Assembly: GCF_000819845.1 (NCBI RefSeq)
Contig: NZ_CDCG01000018.1
Coordinates: forward strand, 225,205-289,204
Direction: 5' to 3'
DNA from: Aeromonas enteropelogenes
GTDB taxonomy: Bacteria > Pseudomonadota > Gammaproteobacteria > Enterobacterales > Aeromonadaceae
DNA: 64,000 bases
The translations under genes and the position numbers were made by a program. Below the pieces are notes generated by a model that worked only from the letters and a program-made list of their open reading frames with translations, was not told the DNA's origin and did no database searches. This document shows positions 7,645 to 18,283 of this stretch, piece after piece (the first letter of the stretch is position 1; every line of letters begins with the position of its first letter).

Positions 7645-10600
7645 AAAGAATGCTGATCAATGCAACTCAAGAAGAGGAGTTGCGCGTAGCGCTGGTTGAC
7701 GGACAACAGCTCTACGATTTGGATATTGAAAGTCCGGGACACGAGCAGAAGAAAGCGAACATTTACAAGGGCAAGATCACCCGCGTAGAACCCAGTCTCG
7801 AAGCTGCTTTTGTCGACTACGGCGCCGAGCGCCACGGTTTCCTGCCTCTCAAGGAAATCGCCCGCAATTACTTCCCCTCCGGTTACTCCTATCAGGGTCG
7901 TCCCAACATCAAAGAAGTGGTCCGTGAAGGTCAGGAAGTTATCGTCCAGATCGACAAGGAAGAGCGCGGTACCAAGGGTGCAGCCCTCACTACTTTCATC
8001 AGCCTGGCCGGTAGCTACCTGGTACTGATGCCGAACAACCCCCGCGCCGGTGGTATCTCCCGCCGCATCGAGGGTGACGAGCGGACCGAGCTGAAAGAAG
8101 CCCTGAGCGGACTGACCGTGCCGGACGGCATGGGCCTCATCGTGCGCACCGCAGGTGTGGGCAAGTCTCCGGAAGAGCTGGAGTGGGATCTGAACGTTCT
8201 GCTCAACCACTGGGATTCCATTCACAAGGCCTCACAACAGCGTGCCGCTCCCGTGCTGATCCACCAGGAAAGCAACGTGATTGTGCGCGCCATTCGTGAC
8301 TACCTGCGTCGCGATGTGGGCGAGATCCTGATCGACAACCCGGTGATTTTCGAGCGTGCCAAGGCTCACATCGAGCTGGTTCGCCCCGATTTCCTCAATC
8401 GTGTGAAGCTGTACAAGGGTGAAGTTGCCCTGTTCAACCACTTCCAGATCGAGAGCCAAATCGAGTCTGCCTTCCAGCGTGAAGTGCGCCTGCCCTCCGG
8501 CGGCAGCATCGTCATCGATCCAACTGAAGCACTGACTTCCATCGATATCAACTCCTCCCGTGCAACCAAGGGTGGCGATATCGAAGAGACCGCCCTGCAG
8601 ACCAACCTGGAAGCGGCCGACGAGATCGCTCGCCAGCTGCGCCTGCGCGACCTGGGTGGCCTTATCGTCATCGACTTTATCGACATGACCCCGGTTCGCC
8701 ATCAGCGCGAAGTGGAGAATCGTCTGCGTGAAGCCGTGCATCAGGACCGTGCCCGCATCCAGCTGGGCCGTATCTCCCGTTTCGGTCTGCTGGAGATGTC
8801 TCGTCAGCGTTTGCGTCCCTCCCTCAACGAGTCCAGCAGCCACATCTGCCCCCGTTGCCAGGGCCAGGGCGTGATCCGCGACAACGAGTCGCTGGCTCTG
8901 TCCATCCTGCGTCTCATCGAAGAAGAGGCCATGAAGGACAACACCGAACAGGTGCATGCTCAGGTACCGGTCGATGTCGCCGCCTATCTGCTGAACGAAA
9001 AACGTTCCTCCATCGCCAGCCTGGAGCAGCGTAATGATGTTCGCGTCTACATCATTCCGAATCAGCATCTGGAAACACCGCACTATGAAGTGACACGCAT
9101 CCGCCAAAGCGAGATCCCGGAAGGGGCCAGCTACGAGCTGAAAACCGAAATTGCCAAGCCGGTCTATCAGCCCAAACAGGCTCAGGTGATCGAACGCGAG
9201 CAGCCGCTGCTGCAAGGCTTTGCCCAGCCGACTCCGCCAGCGCCTGTTGCCCAGCCGCAAGCGGCCGCGACCGTGGCGACTCCGGCACAGAGCAGTGGCT
9301 TCTTCAGCAAGCTGTTCAAAGGGATCGCTGGTCTGTTTGGTAGCGAACCCGCTCCTGCAGATGTGAAAGTGCCTGCCGAGAAAGCGGCCGCTGGTCGTGA
9401 GGCGCGCAAGGAAGAGGGTCATCGTCACCAGCGTGAAGAGGGCCGTGGCCGTGGTCAGCGTGGTCGTCGTGATGACAACCGCGGTAACCGCAACAATGCC
9501 GATGCGTCCGAGAAGCGTGACAACGCCGGCCGTGACAATCGTGAAGGAAGCGAGAACCGCAACCGTCGTCCCCGCAAGGAGCGTGAACCGCGTCAGGATC
9601 GTGAAGTACGCACTGAACAGCGTATGGAACGTGAACCTCGCGAGCCGCGTCAGGAACGCGAACAGCGTGAGCCTCGTGCCCCCCGCCAGCCTCGTGCCCC
9701 CCGCGAACCGCGCGCAGAAGTGCTGGTTGACGCCGTAGAGACCGCAGCCGTTGCCGCTGAACCGCGTCAGGAAAAAGAGCAGAAAGTGGCCGAACGCCGC
9801 GAACGTCGTCAACTGCGCAAGCAGATCCGTGTCGATGTTGCTGCCGCTGACACCCCTGCCCTGCCGGTTGAGGACGTTCAAACCGCCGCCGTGGAAACAA
9901 ATGTTGCCCACGAGCAGGATGAGCAGGCCGAAGGCCAGCGCCGTTCCCGCCGCACTCCGCGCAACCAACGCATCGAAGGCCAGCGTCGCAAACGCATCAA
10001 CGAAGAGGCTCGTAGCCAGCGTGATGAAGAGCCGCAGGCCGAAGTGACAATGACTGCAGCGGCTCAATCCGATGCCGCCCAGGTCAAAGTGGAAGAGCCT
10101 GCAGTACCGGTGATCACCATTCCGAGCGCCGAAGCTGTTGCCGCAGCCCTCCAGGCCTCTGCCGCGCTGACCGAGCATGTGGTCGTTGAAACCATCGCGG
10201 AAGAAGCTGCCAACAAGGTGGAAGCCACTGTTGCTGACACTCAACCAGAAACTGCCGAAGTTGTTGTAGATGCAGCTCCTGAAGCCGTTACCGCCTCCTC
10301 CGAGGTCGAGAGCGTAAGCGTGGTTGAGGCTGTAGAAACCGCAGAGGTTGCAGAGCCGGTTATCGTAGCCGAGCCAGTGGCTCCTGTGGTGGAAGACGTT
10401 GTCGCACCTGTTGTCACCGCAATCAAAGAGGTTGCTGTGGAAGAAGCGGAACCTGCTAAGACCATCAACAAGCAGGTTATGCACGGTGCTGGTTTGCTGG
10501 CGCGCGCCCGCAAGGCATCTGCGCCGATGGCTACTCCGGCCGAAGCCCCTGCCCTACCTGCCCGCGAGCCAGTTGATTACCCGCCGCTGGTCCGCAGTGA

Positions 10601-10676
10601 GGTCAGCAGCTCAGGTCGCCATGGTGGCAGCACCGCTGCCGTCAACGCGGCATCCTGCCCGGCTGGTCGTCCGTAA
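7641..10676 (+). CDS. rne: Ribonuclease E
   Basis: RNase E is the essential endonuclease that starts mRNA decay and matures rRNA and tRNA, and it scaffolds the degradosome at the inner membrane. The N-terminal catalytic half is near-identical to E. coli: an S1 domain (about 39-120), the metal-binding Asp302 and Asp345 (one residue offset from E. coli 303/346), and the zinc-link Cys403/Cys406 in CPRC. The C-terminal half is disordered: an amphipathic membrane anchor (about 553-568, [15 protein letters not shown]), arginine-rich RNA-binding tracts (600-700 and 790-840) and an Ala/Val/Glu-rich stretch. A C-terminal segment ([15 protein letters not shown]) resembles the PNPase-binding tail. The [10 protein letters not shown] start agrees with the family. 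Confidence 0.98.
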   Translation: MKRMLINATQEEELRVALVDGQQLYDLDIESPGHEQKKANIYKGKITRVEPSLEAAFVDYGAERHGFLPLKEIARNYFPSGYSYQGRPNIKEVVREGQEVIVQIDKEERGTKGAALTTFISLAGSYLVLMPNNPRAGGISRRIEGDERTELKEALSGLTVPDGMGLIVRTAGVGKSPEELEWDLNVLLNHWDSIHKASQQRAAPVLIHQESNVIVRAIRDYLRRDVGEILIDNPVIFERAKAHIELVRPDFLNRVKLYKGEVALFNHFQIESQIESAFQREVRLPSGGSIVIDPTEALTSIDINSSRATKGGDIEETALQTNLEAADEIARQLRLRDLGGLIVIDFIDMTPVRHQREVENRLREAVHQDRARIQLGRISRFGLLEMSRQRLRPSLNESSSHICPRCQGQGVIRDNESLALSILRLIEEEAMKDNTEQVHAQVPVDVAAYLLNEKRSSIASLEQRNDVRVYIIPNQHLETPHYEVTRIRQSEIPEGASYELKTEIAKPVYQPKQAQVIEREQPLLQGFAQPTPPAPVAQPQAAATVATPAQSSGFFSKLFKGIAGLFGSEPAPADVKVPAEKAAAGREARKEEGHRHQREEGRGRGQRGRRDDNRGNRNNADASEKRDNAGRDNREGSENRNRRPRKEREPRQDREVRTEQRMEREPREPRQEREQREPRAPRQPRAPREPRAEVLVDAVETAAVAAEPRQEKEQKVAERRERRQLRKQIRVDVAAADTPALPVEDVQTAAVETNVAHEQDEQAEGQRRSRRTPRNQRIEGQRRKRINEEARSQRDEEPQAEVTMTAAAQSDAAQVKVEEPAVPVITIPSAEAVAAALQASAALTEHVVVETIAEEAANKVEATVADTQPETAEVVVDAAPEAVTASSEVESVSVVEAVETAEVAEPVIVAEPVAPVVEDVVAPVVTAIKEVAVEEAEPAKTINKQVMHGAGLLARARKASAPMATPAEAPALPAREPVDYPPLVRSEVSSSGRHGGSTAAVNAASCPAGRP

Positions 10677-10706
10677 TCGCTTAATCAGCAAGCCTGATTT
10701 GCAAAA

Positions 10707-10736
10707 AGCCACTCCCAGGAGTGGCTCTTTTTATTT
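10707..10736 (+). terminator. Intrinsic terminator of rne
   Basis: The stem AGCCACTCC (10707-10715) / GGAGTGGCT (10718-10726) is followed by CTTTTTATTT, 30 bp after the rne stop. Confidence 0.9.
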
Positions 10737-11490
10737 GTCGCACAGTTAACTTTAGCCAAATATCAGTTTTCTCCTGTTGGATACGGTACCTGCTACTTGC
10801 TTTGACTTGATCATCCAAGTACTACTGCGCCCGTGCCTTCGGACCAAGCTCCCTTTCCCATCCGTCAGATCTTCACTATTACCCTCATCATCTTGCCAAT
10901 CACCTCCGACTCTTTACTGCCTGGCCTTGTTAGAGAGTATTGAGGTTTCAGGTCTGGGTTTAAAATATTGTCATCAACATTTAGTTTGTTGGCATATATA
11001 GAGATTCTTATCGACACATCTCTGTTCTCGGCCCCCCTTCCAAATCAACAACATGGCTGATGATGGATGATAACCAGTGGCAAGTTTCAATGAATGGACC
11101 AGTGCATCACCTTGGGCAATTGATATGAGATAACAAACACGGAAATGGCTCGACAGGAACATCATCTAGCCCTTCAGTTACGACTCTTCGCTACATACGG
11201 CCGTCACGCATACAGAACAGACAGTGCCGCACGTTCAGCCTCTGCCGACAAGGCAATCTATTTTCGCCGCTAACCAACTCACCTCTGCTCTCCCCTCACA
11301 ACCCCCCTGTGGCCATTCAAGTCTTGTCCTATGATTTCCTTCCCCTTGCCTTATCACCATCGTGAAAGACCTGGAAATTAGGAGTCCCCTCTTGTCGCCA
11401 AGTAAAAGCAATCTGACAACAAAGCCCATGAAAAGCTGTCTGCGCTTTTGAGAGGGTCAAGGCATCGACTGCTCTCAAGCTGCGGACAAG
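10737..11490. other. About 750 bp without a recognisable gene
   Basis: Between the rne and pit terminators lie only short frames (up to about 74 codons), without ribosome sites, family resemblance or the codon usage of the neighbours. The composition is visibly less GC-rich than the flanks. I see no tRNA, repeat or terminator within it. Decayed sequence or an unrecognised non-coding transcript are both possible. Confidence 0.6.
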
Positions 11491-11492
11491 AA

Positions 11493-11514
11493 AAAAGGAC
11501 CCGCAGGCCCTTTT
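11493..11514 (-). terminator. Intrinsic terminator of pit
   Basis: The stem AAAAGGACC / GGCCCTTTT contains one G-U pair in the minus-strand RNA, has a 4-base loop and is followed by a T-rich run, 19 bp beyond the pit stop. Confidence 0.8.
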
Positions 11515-11532
11515 ATAAAATTACGTTGCTGT

Positions 11533-13002
11533 TCAACCAAACAAATGATTGCTGATAATGAACAGGCCACCGGAGAGCAACATAGTCAGCGGTAGGGTCA
11601 GCACCCAGGCCATCAGGATGGTCTTGATGGTCTGGCTCTGCAGACCAGACTTGTTCGCCACCATGGTACCCGCAACTGCAGAAGAAAGGATGTGCGTAGT
11701 GGATACCGGCATGCCGGTCAAGCTGGCGACCCCGATGGAGCTGGCTGCGGTGATCTGGGCCGCAATGCCCTGGCTGTAAGTCATGCCAGAGGAACCAATC
11801 TTCTCCCCCACGGTGTGAACGATACGGCGCCAGCCCACCATGGTGCCACAACCGAGCGCCAGCGCGATGGAGACGATGACCCAGGTCGGTGCGTATTCGG
11901 CGGTCGCGGTCAGATCCTTGCGCCACTTGGCCAGATCGGTCAGCTCCTTGGCCGGCAACGGCAGTTTGGAGACCTTGCGAGCAGTATCGTCGATACAAAG
12001 CAGCAGACGGCGCACTTCACGACGATCACTCGGGCTCAGTTGATCGTAAGTACGCACGGCGTCAAGTCGGGTATCCAGCGTCGCCATCGCCTGCAAGGCA
12101 CTGTCGGCAGAGCAATGAGTCAACAGCTCTTCCTTGCTGGCTGCCGGCGCCGAGAAATTGATCACCTCACCCAAAGCAGCCTGGTTACGCTGATAGATCT
12201 CCATGATGCGATGATTGGCATCCTGGGTGCGATCCAGATCGTAGGCGCGGCTGTTCATGTCCAGTGCGAAGTAGGCCGGCGCCATGCAGATGAGCACCAG
12301 CATCACCAGACCGATCCCTTTCTGACCATCGTTGGAGCCATGTACAAAGCTCACCCCCATGGCCGACGCAACCAGAGTGAGACGAGCCCAGAATGGCGGG
12401 TGCTTTTTGCCATCTACCAATTGACGCTCTTCCGGCGTTTTATGGATCTTGTTGCTGGTCCAGATACGCTTCATCGCCAGCAGCAACAGGGCCGCGACGA
12501 TAAAACCGATGGTAGGAGAGATGATAAGGGAGAGCATGATGTCGATGGCCTTGCCCACGTTGATCCCCTGGGTCACCGGTTTATGGCTGATCCAGGCATA
12601 GGCACCGCCAACCCCAAGAATGGAGCCAATCAAGGTGTGGGAGCTGGATGCCGGGATCCCGAAGAACCAAGTACCCAGGTTCCACACGATGGCGGAAAAC
12701 AGCAAGGAAAACACCATGATCAATCCCTGGGTGGAATCCATCCCGAGCAGCAGATCGATGGGCAGCAAGTGAACGATGGCGTAAGCCACCCCCAGGCCAC
12801 CAAACATGACACCAAAGAAGTTGAAGATCCCGGAGGCCACAACCGCCAGATGAGCGGGCATTGCCTTGGTATAGATCACCGTTGCTACCGCATTGGCGGT
12901 ATCGTGAAAGCCGTTGATGAATTCATAGGCCAGCACAAAAAAAACGGCCAATACCAAACCGATTGACCACCACAAACCCAAACCACTGAACATTTCAAAC
13001 AT
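11533..13002 (-). CDS. pit: Low-affinity inorganic phosphate transporter (PitA type)
   Basis: Pit proteins import metal-phosphate by proton symport across the inner membrane. Two PiT signature repeats are visible: an N-terminal INGFHDTANAVATVIYT with GIPASSSHTLIG, and a C-terminal block with VSFVHGSNDGQKGIGL and GMPVSTTHILSS. About ten hydrophobic segments flank a soluble central loop (about 250-390). The ATG at 13002 (MFEMFSGLGLWW) gives 489 residues and matches E. coli PitA. The further-upstream ATG at 13065 adds 21 unmatched residues. The gene is monocistronic with its own terminator. Confidence 0.95.
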   Translation of the reverse strand: MFEMFSGLGLWWSIGLVLAVFFVLAYEFINGFHDTANAVATVIYTKAMPAHLAVVASGIFNFFGVMFGGLGVAYAIVHLLPIDLLLGMDSTQGLIMVFSLLFSAIVWNLGTWFFGIPASSSHTLIGSILGVGGAYAWISHKPVTQGINVGKAIDIMLSLIISPTIGFIVAALLLLAMKRIWTSNKIHKTPEERQLVDGKKHPPFWARLTLVASAMGVSFVHGSNDGQKGIGLVMLVLICMAPAYFALDMNSRAYDLDRTQDANHRIMEIYQRNQAALGEVINFSAPAASKEELLTHCSADSALQAMATLDTRLDAVRTYDQLSPSDRREVRRLLLCIDDTARKVSKLPLPAKELTDLAKWRKDLTATAEYAPTWVIVSIALALGCGTMVGWRRIVHTVGEKIGSSGMTYSQGIAAQITAASSIGVASLTGMPVSTTHILSSAVAGTMVANKSGLQSQTIKTILMAWVLTLPLTMLLSGGLFIISNHLFG

Positions 13003-13345
13003 AAAAAAAAGCCTGTTTATGAGTTGCGGCGGATTATGCCAGATGGCGGCCAACGCCATAGCCACCCATGAAATATTTCAGCCATAAAAAAAAAGAGCAT
13101 TTTTCATCAGTACAGCTTAGGTACAGGTTCCATGCGGCCTGTCGAGGATTAATTAAATCAACCAATCATTGCTTAAAACGCGTTTTTTCATGTGCTTTCT
13201 AATTACAAAAACGCTTTTTTTACTATTTATAAATCCCAAAACGACCTAATCAAGGTCATAAAACGCACAGCAAAACATCTTTTGTTGCTGGCCGTGTCTC
13301 CTTAGATGACCCCTCATTCCCATGGTTGTCGACAGCCGGATACAA
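13003..13345. other. AT-rich upstream region of pit
   Basis: This 340-bp spacer between pit and the dcd terminator has no gene. It is clearly AT-rich (13080-13260) with several A/T runs, as expected for a regulated promoter region, and holds one inverted repeat, GACCT-AATCA-AGGTC (13243-13257). I could not recognise a Pho box or a known operator. Confidence 0.5.
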
Positions 13346-13370
13346 AAAAGGAGCACTGAGTGCTCCTTTT
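13346..13370 (-). terminator. Intrinsic terminator of dcd
   Basis: Perfect stem AAAAGGAGCA (13346-13355) / TGCTCCTTTT (13361-13370) with a 5-base loop, 19 bp beyond the dcd stop. Confidence 0.85.
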
Positions 13371-13389
13371 CATGTTATCTGCCGCCACC

Positions 13390-13971
13390 TCAATCCTGGT
13401 TGATACGGCTCGCAACGGCGCCCTGCTGGCTCTTGTACTTGGCATTTTCCCGTTTGTTGTAGGGACGTGCCGCAGTCCCCGAGAGCATCTCGAAGTTCAG
13501 CGCGCCGATCTTCATCTTGGGACGCAGCGCCAGCGGCAGCTTGCCGCCGTTGTAGAACTCCAGCACGATGCGGCCGGACCAGCCCGGATCGATGCGGTGT
13601 GCGGTAACGTGCACCATGAGACCAAGGCGCGCCAGCGAAGAGCGACCATCCAGCCAGCCGACGATATCCGCAGGCAGGGTAACGGATTCATAAGTCACAG
13701 CCAGTGCCAGCTGGCCCGGGTGCAGATAGAAGGCTTCGCCATCCGGAATGTGGATCTCGTCGCTCATCACCCGATCGATGGCGTCGGCCATTTCACTGCT
13801 CGGGCCGCTCAAATCGATATAGGGGGCGGTGTGATCGCGAAATACCCGAAACTCGTTGCCGAGCAGCACATCGACGCTGACGCCACTGATCCGCTCCACA
13901 CCGGGTCTGGGTTCGATGATGATCTTGCCTTCATCCAGATGACGTTCGATATCGGTATCACAAAGACGCAT
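13390..13971 (-). CDS. dcd: dCTP deaminase
   Basis: Dcd deaminates dCTP to dUTP, the main source of dUMP for thymidylate synthesis in enterobacteria. The 193-residue protein aligns along its whole length with E. coli Dcd: MRLCDTDIE start, the substrate loop [10 protein letters not shown] (108-117), [11 protein letters not shown] and the catalytic Glu138 in VLEFYN, ending [10 protein letters not shown]. It forms part of the conserved metG-apbC-udk-dcd neighbourhood; udk lies 63 bp upstream behind its own terminator. Confidence 0.98.
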   Translation of the reverse strand: MRLCDTDIERHLDEGKIIIEPRPGVERISGVSVDVLLGNEFRVFRDHTAPYIDLSGPSSEMADAIDRVMSDEIHIPDGEAFYLHPGQLALAVTYESVTLPADIVGWLDGRSSLARLGLMVHVTAHRIDPGWSGRIVLEFYNGGKLPLALRPKMKIGALNFEMLSGTAARPYNKRENAKYKSQQGAVASRINQD

Positions 13972-14005
13972 TGGGCGACTCTCCTGACAAATTATTCATT
14001 TAAAA

Positions 14006-14026
14006 AAGCCGGGCATCACCCGGCTT
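14006..14026 (-). terminator. Intrinsic terminator of udk
   Basis: Stem AAGCCGGG / CCCGGCTT with a 5-base loop, followed by TTTTTTAAA on the minus strand. Confidence 0.88.
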
Positions 14027-14034
14027 GTTTCATC

Positions 14035-14679
14035 TTAACCAATCAACATGTGGCGGATACGCGCCTTGAGCATGTCGATCGCGATACGGTTCTTGCCGCC
14101 ACGGGGCACGATAACATCGGCATACTGCTTGGAAGGCTCGATAAACTGCAGGAACATGGGGCGCACGGTTTTCTGGTACTGCTTGAGTACGGAATCCATG
14201 GTGCGGCCACGCTCCTGCACGTCGCGCACCAGACGGCGCAGCAGGCAGATGTCCAGCGGGGTATCCATGAAGATGGAGGCATCCATCAAATCGCGCAGAC
14301 GGCTGTCGGTCAGCAGCAGGATCCCTTCCAGAATGATCACCTTGCGCGGTGCAAAGCGGGTCACTTCACTCATCCGTGTGTGCTCGGAGTAGGAGTATTG
14401 CGGGATCTCGACCCCCTCCCCCTTGAGCAGAGAACCCAGGTGCTCTACCAGCAGGCTGTGATCCATGGAGCTGGGATGGTCATAGTTGGTTTTGACCCGC
14501 TCTTCCATGGTCAGGTGGGATTGATCCTTGTAGTAGCAATCCTCGGAGATGACACCGATTTCCCCAGCCCCCAGCTCAGCCACCAGCTCTTCATAAATGG
14601 TCTGGGCGATAAGACTTTTACCGGACGCAGACGCGCCCGCAATACCGATGATCACACACGAATGTTGAGTATCAGACAT
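14035..14679 (-). CDS. udk: Uridine/cytidine kinase
   Basis: Udk phosphorylates uridine and cytidine in pyrimidine salvage. Its P-loop GASASGKS (15-22), [11 protein letters not shown], the YDHPSSMDH substrate loop and [13 protein letters not shown] near the C-terminus match E. coli Udk throughout its 214 residues. A terminator follows directly. Together with dcd it forms a small pyrimidine-salvage pair between pit and apbC. Confidence 0.98.
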   Translation of the reverse strand: MSDTQHSCVIIGIAGASASGKSLIAQTIYEELVAELGAGEIGVISEDCYYKDQSHLTMEERVKTNYDHPSSMDHSLLVEHLGSLLKGEGVEIPQYSYSEHTRMSEVTRFAPRKVIILEGILLLTDSRLRDLMDASIFMDTPLDICLLRRLVRDVQERGRTMDSVLKQYQKTVRPMFLQFIEPSKQYADVIVPRGGKNRIAIDMLKARIRHMLIG

Positions 14680-14739
14680 GACAAATACCTAAAAGAGAAG
14701 AGCTGTGGGGATGATTTAAACCGATCCATTATATGAAAA

Positions 14740-14760
14740 AGGGTGGGCCATGCCCACCCT
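14740..14760 (-). terminator. Intrinsic terminator of apbC
   Basis: Stem AGGGTGGGC / GCCCACCCT with a 3-base loop, followed by TTTTTC on the minus strand, 29 bp beyond the apbC stop. Confidence 0.85.
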
Positions 14761-14789
14761 CAATTCCTTTTCAAGCTATCGACAGCCGA

Positions 14790-15872
14790 TTAATCACCCA
14801 GCGCCCGGGTATAGAGGGGGGTCGCAATCGGTTTTGCGCTGAAAAAGAGTTCAGCCCCTACCCTGCGGGCCAGCTTCAGATAGGCCTGAGCCAGGGTGCC
14901 TTCCGGCGCACCGAACACGGTCGGACAGCCATCATCCATGTGCTGGCGAATGTCGATGTGCAGCGGCATCTGGCCAAGCAGCGCCACATGATACTGCTCC
15001 GCCATCTTCTGGCCGCCGCCGGTACCAAACAGCGGTTCGTGATGACCGCAAGCGCTGCAGACGTGGTAGCTCATGTTCTCTATGATGCCGAGCACGGGTA
15101 CATCGACTTTGTTGAACATGGCCACCCCCTTGCGCGCATCGGCCAGCGCCACATCCTGCGGCGTGGTGACGATCACCGCTCCCGAGGTAGGCACCTGCTG
15201 GGCCATGGTAAGCTGGATGTCGCCAGTGCCAGGTGGCATGTCCACTACCAGATAATCCACTTCGCCCCAGCGGGTTTCACCCAGGATCTGCGCCAGCGCC
15301 TTGCTTGCCATGGGGCCACGCCAGATGGTGGCGTCCTGCTCGGCAACCAGATAGCCGATGCTGTTGCTCTTGAGGCCGCACGCCATGACCGGCTCCATCA
15401 TCTTGCCATCATGGCTGACGGGGCGCTCCTTGAGGGTACCCATCATGGTTGGGATGGAGGGGCCATAGATATCCGCATCCAGAATGGCGACCCGCGCCCC
15501 CTCCTTTTGCAGCGCAAGCGCCAGGTTGACGGCGGTGGTGGACTTGCCCACCCCCCCCTTGCCGGAGGCGACCACGATGATGTTGCGAATGCCCTGCACC
15601 GCCGCCAGACCCTGGGCCCGCGGCATGCTGGCGACGTCTATCTCCAGCTGCCAGTCGATGCGGGAGACCCCAGTCGCCGTGCGCAGCCTGGCGTCGAAGT
15701 CCTCCTTGAGCTGCTCGAGCAGCGAGAGACCGGCAAAGGGCAACACCAGCCGAATGGTGAGCCCCTGATCTTCATGGATGATCTCGCGCACGAAGCCGGC
15801 ATCGACCAGATCCTTGTGCCAGCCGGCAGGCTTAAATTCGGCGAGGATCTGTTTTACTGAATCAATCACCAT
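14790..15872 (-). CDS. apbC: Iron-sulfur cluster carrier ATPase ApbC/Mrp
   Basis: ApbC/Mrp is a cytosolic Fe-S cluster carrier. Residues 1-90 form a MIP18/DUF59-like domain, followed by the NTPase domain with the deviant Walker A GKGGVGKS (104-111), DADIYGPS and DMPPGTGD. The cluster-binding pair Cys272/Cys275 lies in VCSACGHHE. The 360-residue length is normal. It diverges from metG, as in E. coli. Confidence 0.96.
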   Translation of the reverse strand: MVIDSVKQILAEFKPAGWHKDLVDAGFVREIIHEDQGLTIRLVLPFAGLSLLEQLKEDFDARLRTATGVSRIDWQLEIDVASMPRAQGLAAVQGIRNIIVVASGKGGVGKSTTAVNLALALQKEGARVAILDADIYGPSIPTMMGTLKERPVSHDGKMMEPVMACGLKSNSIGYLVAEQDATIWRGPMASKALAQILGETRWGEVDYLVVDMPPGTGDIQLTMAQQVPTSGAVIVTTPQDVALADARKGVAMFNKVDVPVLGIIENMSYHVCSACGHHEPLFGTGGGQKMAEQYHVALLGQMPLHIDIRQHMDDGCPTVFGAPEGTLAQAYLKLARRVGAELFFSAKPIATPLYTRALGD

Positions 15873-16058
15873 TAACTCCTCATTATCTCGTCATTATCTT
15901 GAGGTGAACGGTTACCGCACACAAATCAGTGGCTTGCCTGCCGCGCTCAATACGGCGTCCACCGGGCGGGGCAGCGCCACAACCCTAGGCAGGCTACCCC
16001 CAATTCGGGTAACATGCACGGCACTGTATCATCCCAACAAGCACATCAAGAACGTATT

Positions 16059-18092
16059 ATGGCAACTGATCCTCGTACAATGCTGGTAACCTGCGCCCTT
16101 CCCTATGCCAATGGCTCCATTCACCTTGGCCACATGCTGGAACACATCCAGGCCGATATCTGGGTTCGTTATCAGCGAATGCGCGGTCATCAGGTCCACT
16201 TCATCTGTGCCGATGATGCCCACGGCACCCCGATCATGCTCAAGGCGCAGCAGATGGGGATCACCCCGGAAGAGATGATTGCGGCGGTTTCCCAGGAGCA
16301 CCAGGCCGATTTCGCCGGCTTCAACATCAGCTTCGACAACTACCACTCCACCCACAGCGAAGAGAACCGCGAGCTGGCGAGCCTCATCTACACCCGCCTC
16401 AAAGAGGCCGGCAAAATCAGCAGCCGCACCATCTCCCAGCTGTTCGATCCGGAAAAGGCCATGTTCCTGCCGGACCGCTTCGTCAAGGGCACCTGCCCCA
16501 AGTGCAAGTCTCCAGATCAGTACGGTGACAACTGCGACAGTTGCGGCGCCACCTACAGCCCGACTGAACTGATTGACCCGAAATCCGCCGTCTCCGGCGC
16601 GACCCCGGTGATGAAGGATTCCGAGCACTTCTTCTTCGACCTGCCCCAGTTCGAAGCCTGGCTGGCCGGCTGGGTACGTGGCTCCGGCGCCATCCAGGAA
16701 GAGATGGCCAACAAGATGCAAGAGTGGTTCGAAAGCGGCCTGCAGCAGTGGGACATCACCCGCGACGCCCCCTACTTCGGCTTCGAGATCCCGGGCGCCC
16801 CTGGCAAATACTTCTACGTTTGGCTGGATGCCCCCATCGGCTATATGGCGTCGTTCAAGAATCTGTGCAACAAGCGCGGCGACATCGATTTTGACAGCTA
16901 CTGGAAAGCGGATTCCGACGCCGAGCTCTACCACTTCATCGGCAAGGACATCGCCTACTTCCACTGCCTGTTCTGGCCGTCCATGCTGGAAGGGGCGGGT
17001 TTCCGCAAGCCGACCAAGGTCAACGTACACGGCTATGTGACCGTCAACGGCGCCAAGATGTCCAAGTCCAAGGGCACCTTCATCAAGGCTTCCACCTACC
17101 TGAACCACCTGGATCCGGAGTGCCTGCGCTACTACTACGCAGCCAAGCTCAACAGCCGCATCGACGATCTGGACTTGAACCTTGAAGACTTCGTGCAGCG
17201 CGTCAACGCCGACGTGGTCAATAAGCTGGTCAACCTCGCCTCCCGTAACGCCGGCTTTATCGCCAAGCGCTTCGGCGGCAAACTGGCCGCCACCTGCGCC
17301 GAGCCCGAACTCTATGCCGAGTTCGCCAACGCCCGCGCCGCCATCAGTGAAGCCTACGAGAGCCGCGAATTCAGCCGCGCCATCCGCGAGATCATGGCCC
17401 TGGCCGACAAGGCCAACCGCTATGTGGACGACAAGGCCCCCTGGGTCATCGCCAAGCAGGAAGGGGCAGATGCCGAGCTGCAAGCGGTCTGCTCCGTCGG
17501 TATCAACTTGTTCCGCGTGCTGATGGCTTACTTGAAGCCCGTCATGCCCCAGCTGGCCGAGCGCGCCGAGGCTTTCCTGGGTGAGACCCTGGCTTGGGAC
17601 GGCATCGCCTCCCCGCTGGTCGACCACACCGTCGCTCCGTTCAAGGCGCTGTTCTCCCGCATCGAGCCGGCCAAAATTGAAGCCATGATCGAAGCCTCCA
17701 AGGAGGATCTGGCCAAGGAGCAGGCGCCGAAAGTGACCGGTCCCCTGGTAGACGATCCTATCAGCGAGACCATCGCCTACGACGACTTTGCCAAGATTGA
17801 CCTGCGCGTGGCGCTGATCAAGAAGGCCGAAGCGGTGCCGGAAGCAGACAAGCTGCTGAAACTGCAGCTCGACATCGGCGGCGAAACCCGCCAGGTGTTC
17901 GCCGGCATCAAGTCCGCCTACAACCCCGAAGATCTGGAAGGCAAGCTGACCGTGATGGTGGCCAACCTGGCCCCGCGCAAGATGCGCTTTGGCATGTCCG
18001 AAGGCATGGTGCTGGCTGCTGGCCCCGGCGGCAAGGATCTCTGGATCCTGGAGCCCCAGGAAGGCGCCCAGCCCGGCATGCGTGTCAAGTAA
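16059..18092 (+). CDS. metG: Methionyl-tRNA synthetase
   Basis: MetG charges tRNA-Met for initiation and elongation. The class I signature HLGH (22-25) and KMSKS (333-337) are intact. The connective domain has the zinc ligands Cys146/149/159/162. A C-terminal EMAP/Trbp111-like tRNA-binding domain (from about 575, [11 protein letters not shown]...[14 protein letters not shown]) completes a 677-residue protein. The start MATDPRTML fits the family; 15 upstream in-frame codons are rejected as unmatched. It is transcribed alone and followed by a strong terminator. Confidence 0.98.
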   Translation: MATDPRTMLVTCALPYANGSIHLGHMLEHIQADIWVRYQRMRGHQVHFICADDAHGTPIMLKAQQMGITPEEMIAAVSQEHQADFAGFNISFDNYHSTHSEENRELASLIYTRLKEAGKISSRTISQLFDPEKAMFLPDRFVKGTCPKCKSPDQYGDNCDSCGATYSPTELIDPKSAVSGATPVMKDSEHFFFDLPQFEAWLAGWVRGSGAIQEEMANKMQEWFESGLQQWDITRDAPYFGFEIPGAPGKYFYVWLDAPIGYMASFKNLCNKRGDIDFDSYWKADSDAELYHFIGKDIAYFHCLFWPSMLEGAGFRKPTKVNVHGYVTVNGAKMSKSKGTFIKASTYLNHLDPECLRYYYAAKLNSRIDDLDLNLEDFVQRVNADVVNKLVNLASRNAGFIAKRFGGKLAATCAEPELYAEFANARAAISEAYESREFSRAIREIMALADKANRYVDDKAPWVIAKQEGADAELQAVCSVGINLFRVLMAYLKPVMPQLAERAEAFLGETLAWDGIASPLVDHTVAPFKALFSRIEPAKIEAMIEASKEDLAKEQAPKVTGPLVDDPISETIAYDDFAKIDLRVALIKKAEAVPEADKLLKLQLDIGGETRQVFAGIKSAYNPEDLEGKLTVMVANLAPRKMRFGMSEGMVLAAGPGGKDLWILEPQEGAQPGMRVK

Positions 18093-18113
18093 GCGCAATT
18101 TCACATCCCATTC

Positions 18114-18141
18114 AAAGAGAGGCCCCTGGCCTCTCTTTTTT
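18114..18141 (+). terminator. Intrinsic terminator of metG
   Basis: Stem AAAGAGAGGCC / GGCCTCTCTTT with a 3-base loop, continuing into a run of T residues. Confidence 0.93.
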
Positions 18142-18283
18142 CATGCCCGCGCCGCTGTGCCAAGGGCTAACAAGAAGACTTGCCCTCCTCCCTCGCGGAT
18201 GGTTGTCGCCATCGTGCAATTTGCCTAGACTGGCGGTTCTCGTCGGGTCATCGACCCGTCATTCATCACGGCAAGGAGTAAGC

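Noticed and set aside
9400..9720. Repetitive CGTGAxCC-like sequence in rne that could be taken for a tandem repeat array
   Set aside because: The repetition follows from Arg-Glu-Pro codons in the RNA-binding region of RNase E; it is in frame and imperfect, not a DNA-level array or CRISPR.
8232..10484. A 750-codon open frame on the minus strand
   Set aside because: It is fully antisense to rne, which has an undoubted protein sequence; the antisense product is low-complexity and reflects codon bias of rne.
16029..18104. A 691-codon open frame on the minus strand
   Set aside because: Complete mirror of metG; the metG motifs and terminator settle the coding strand.
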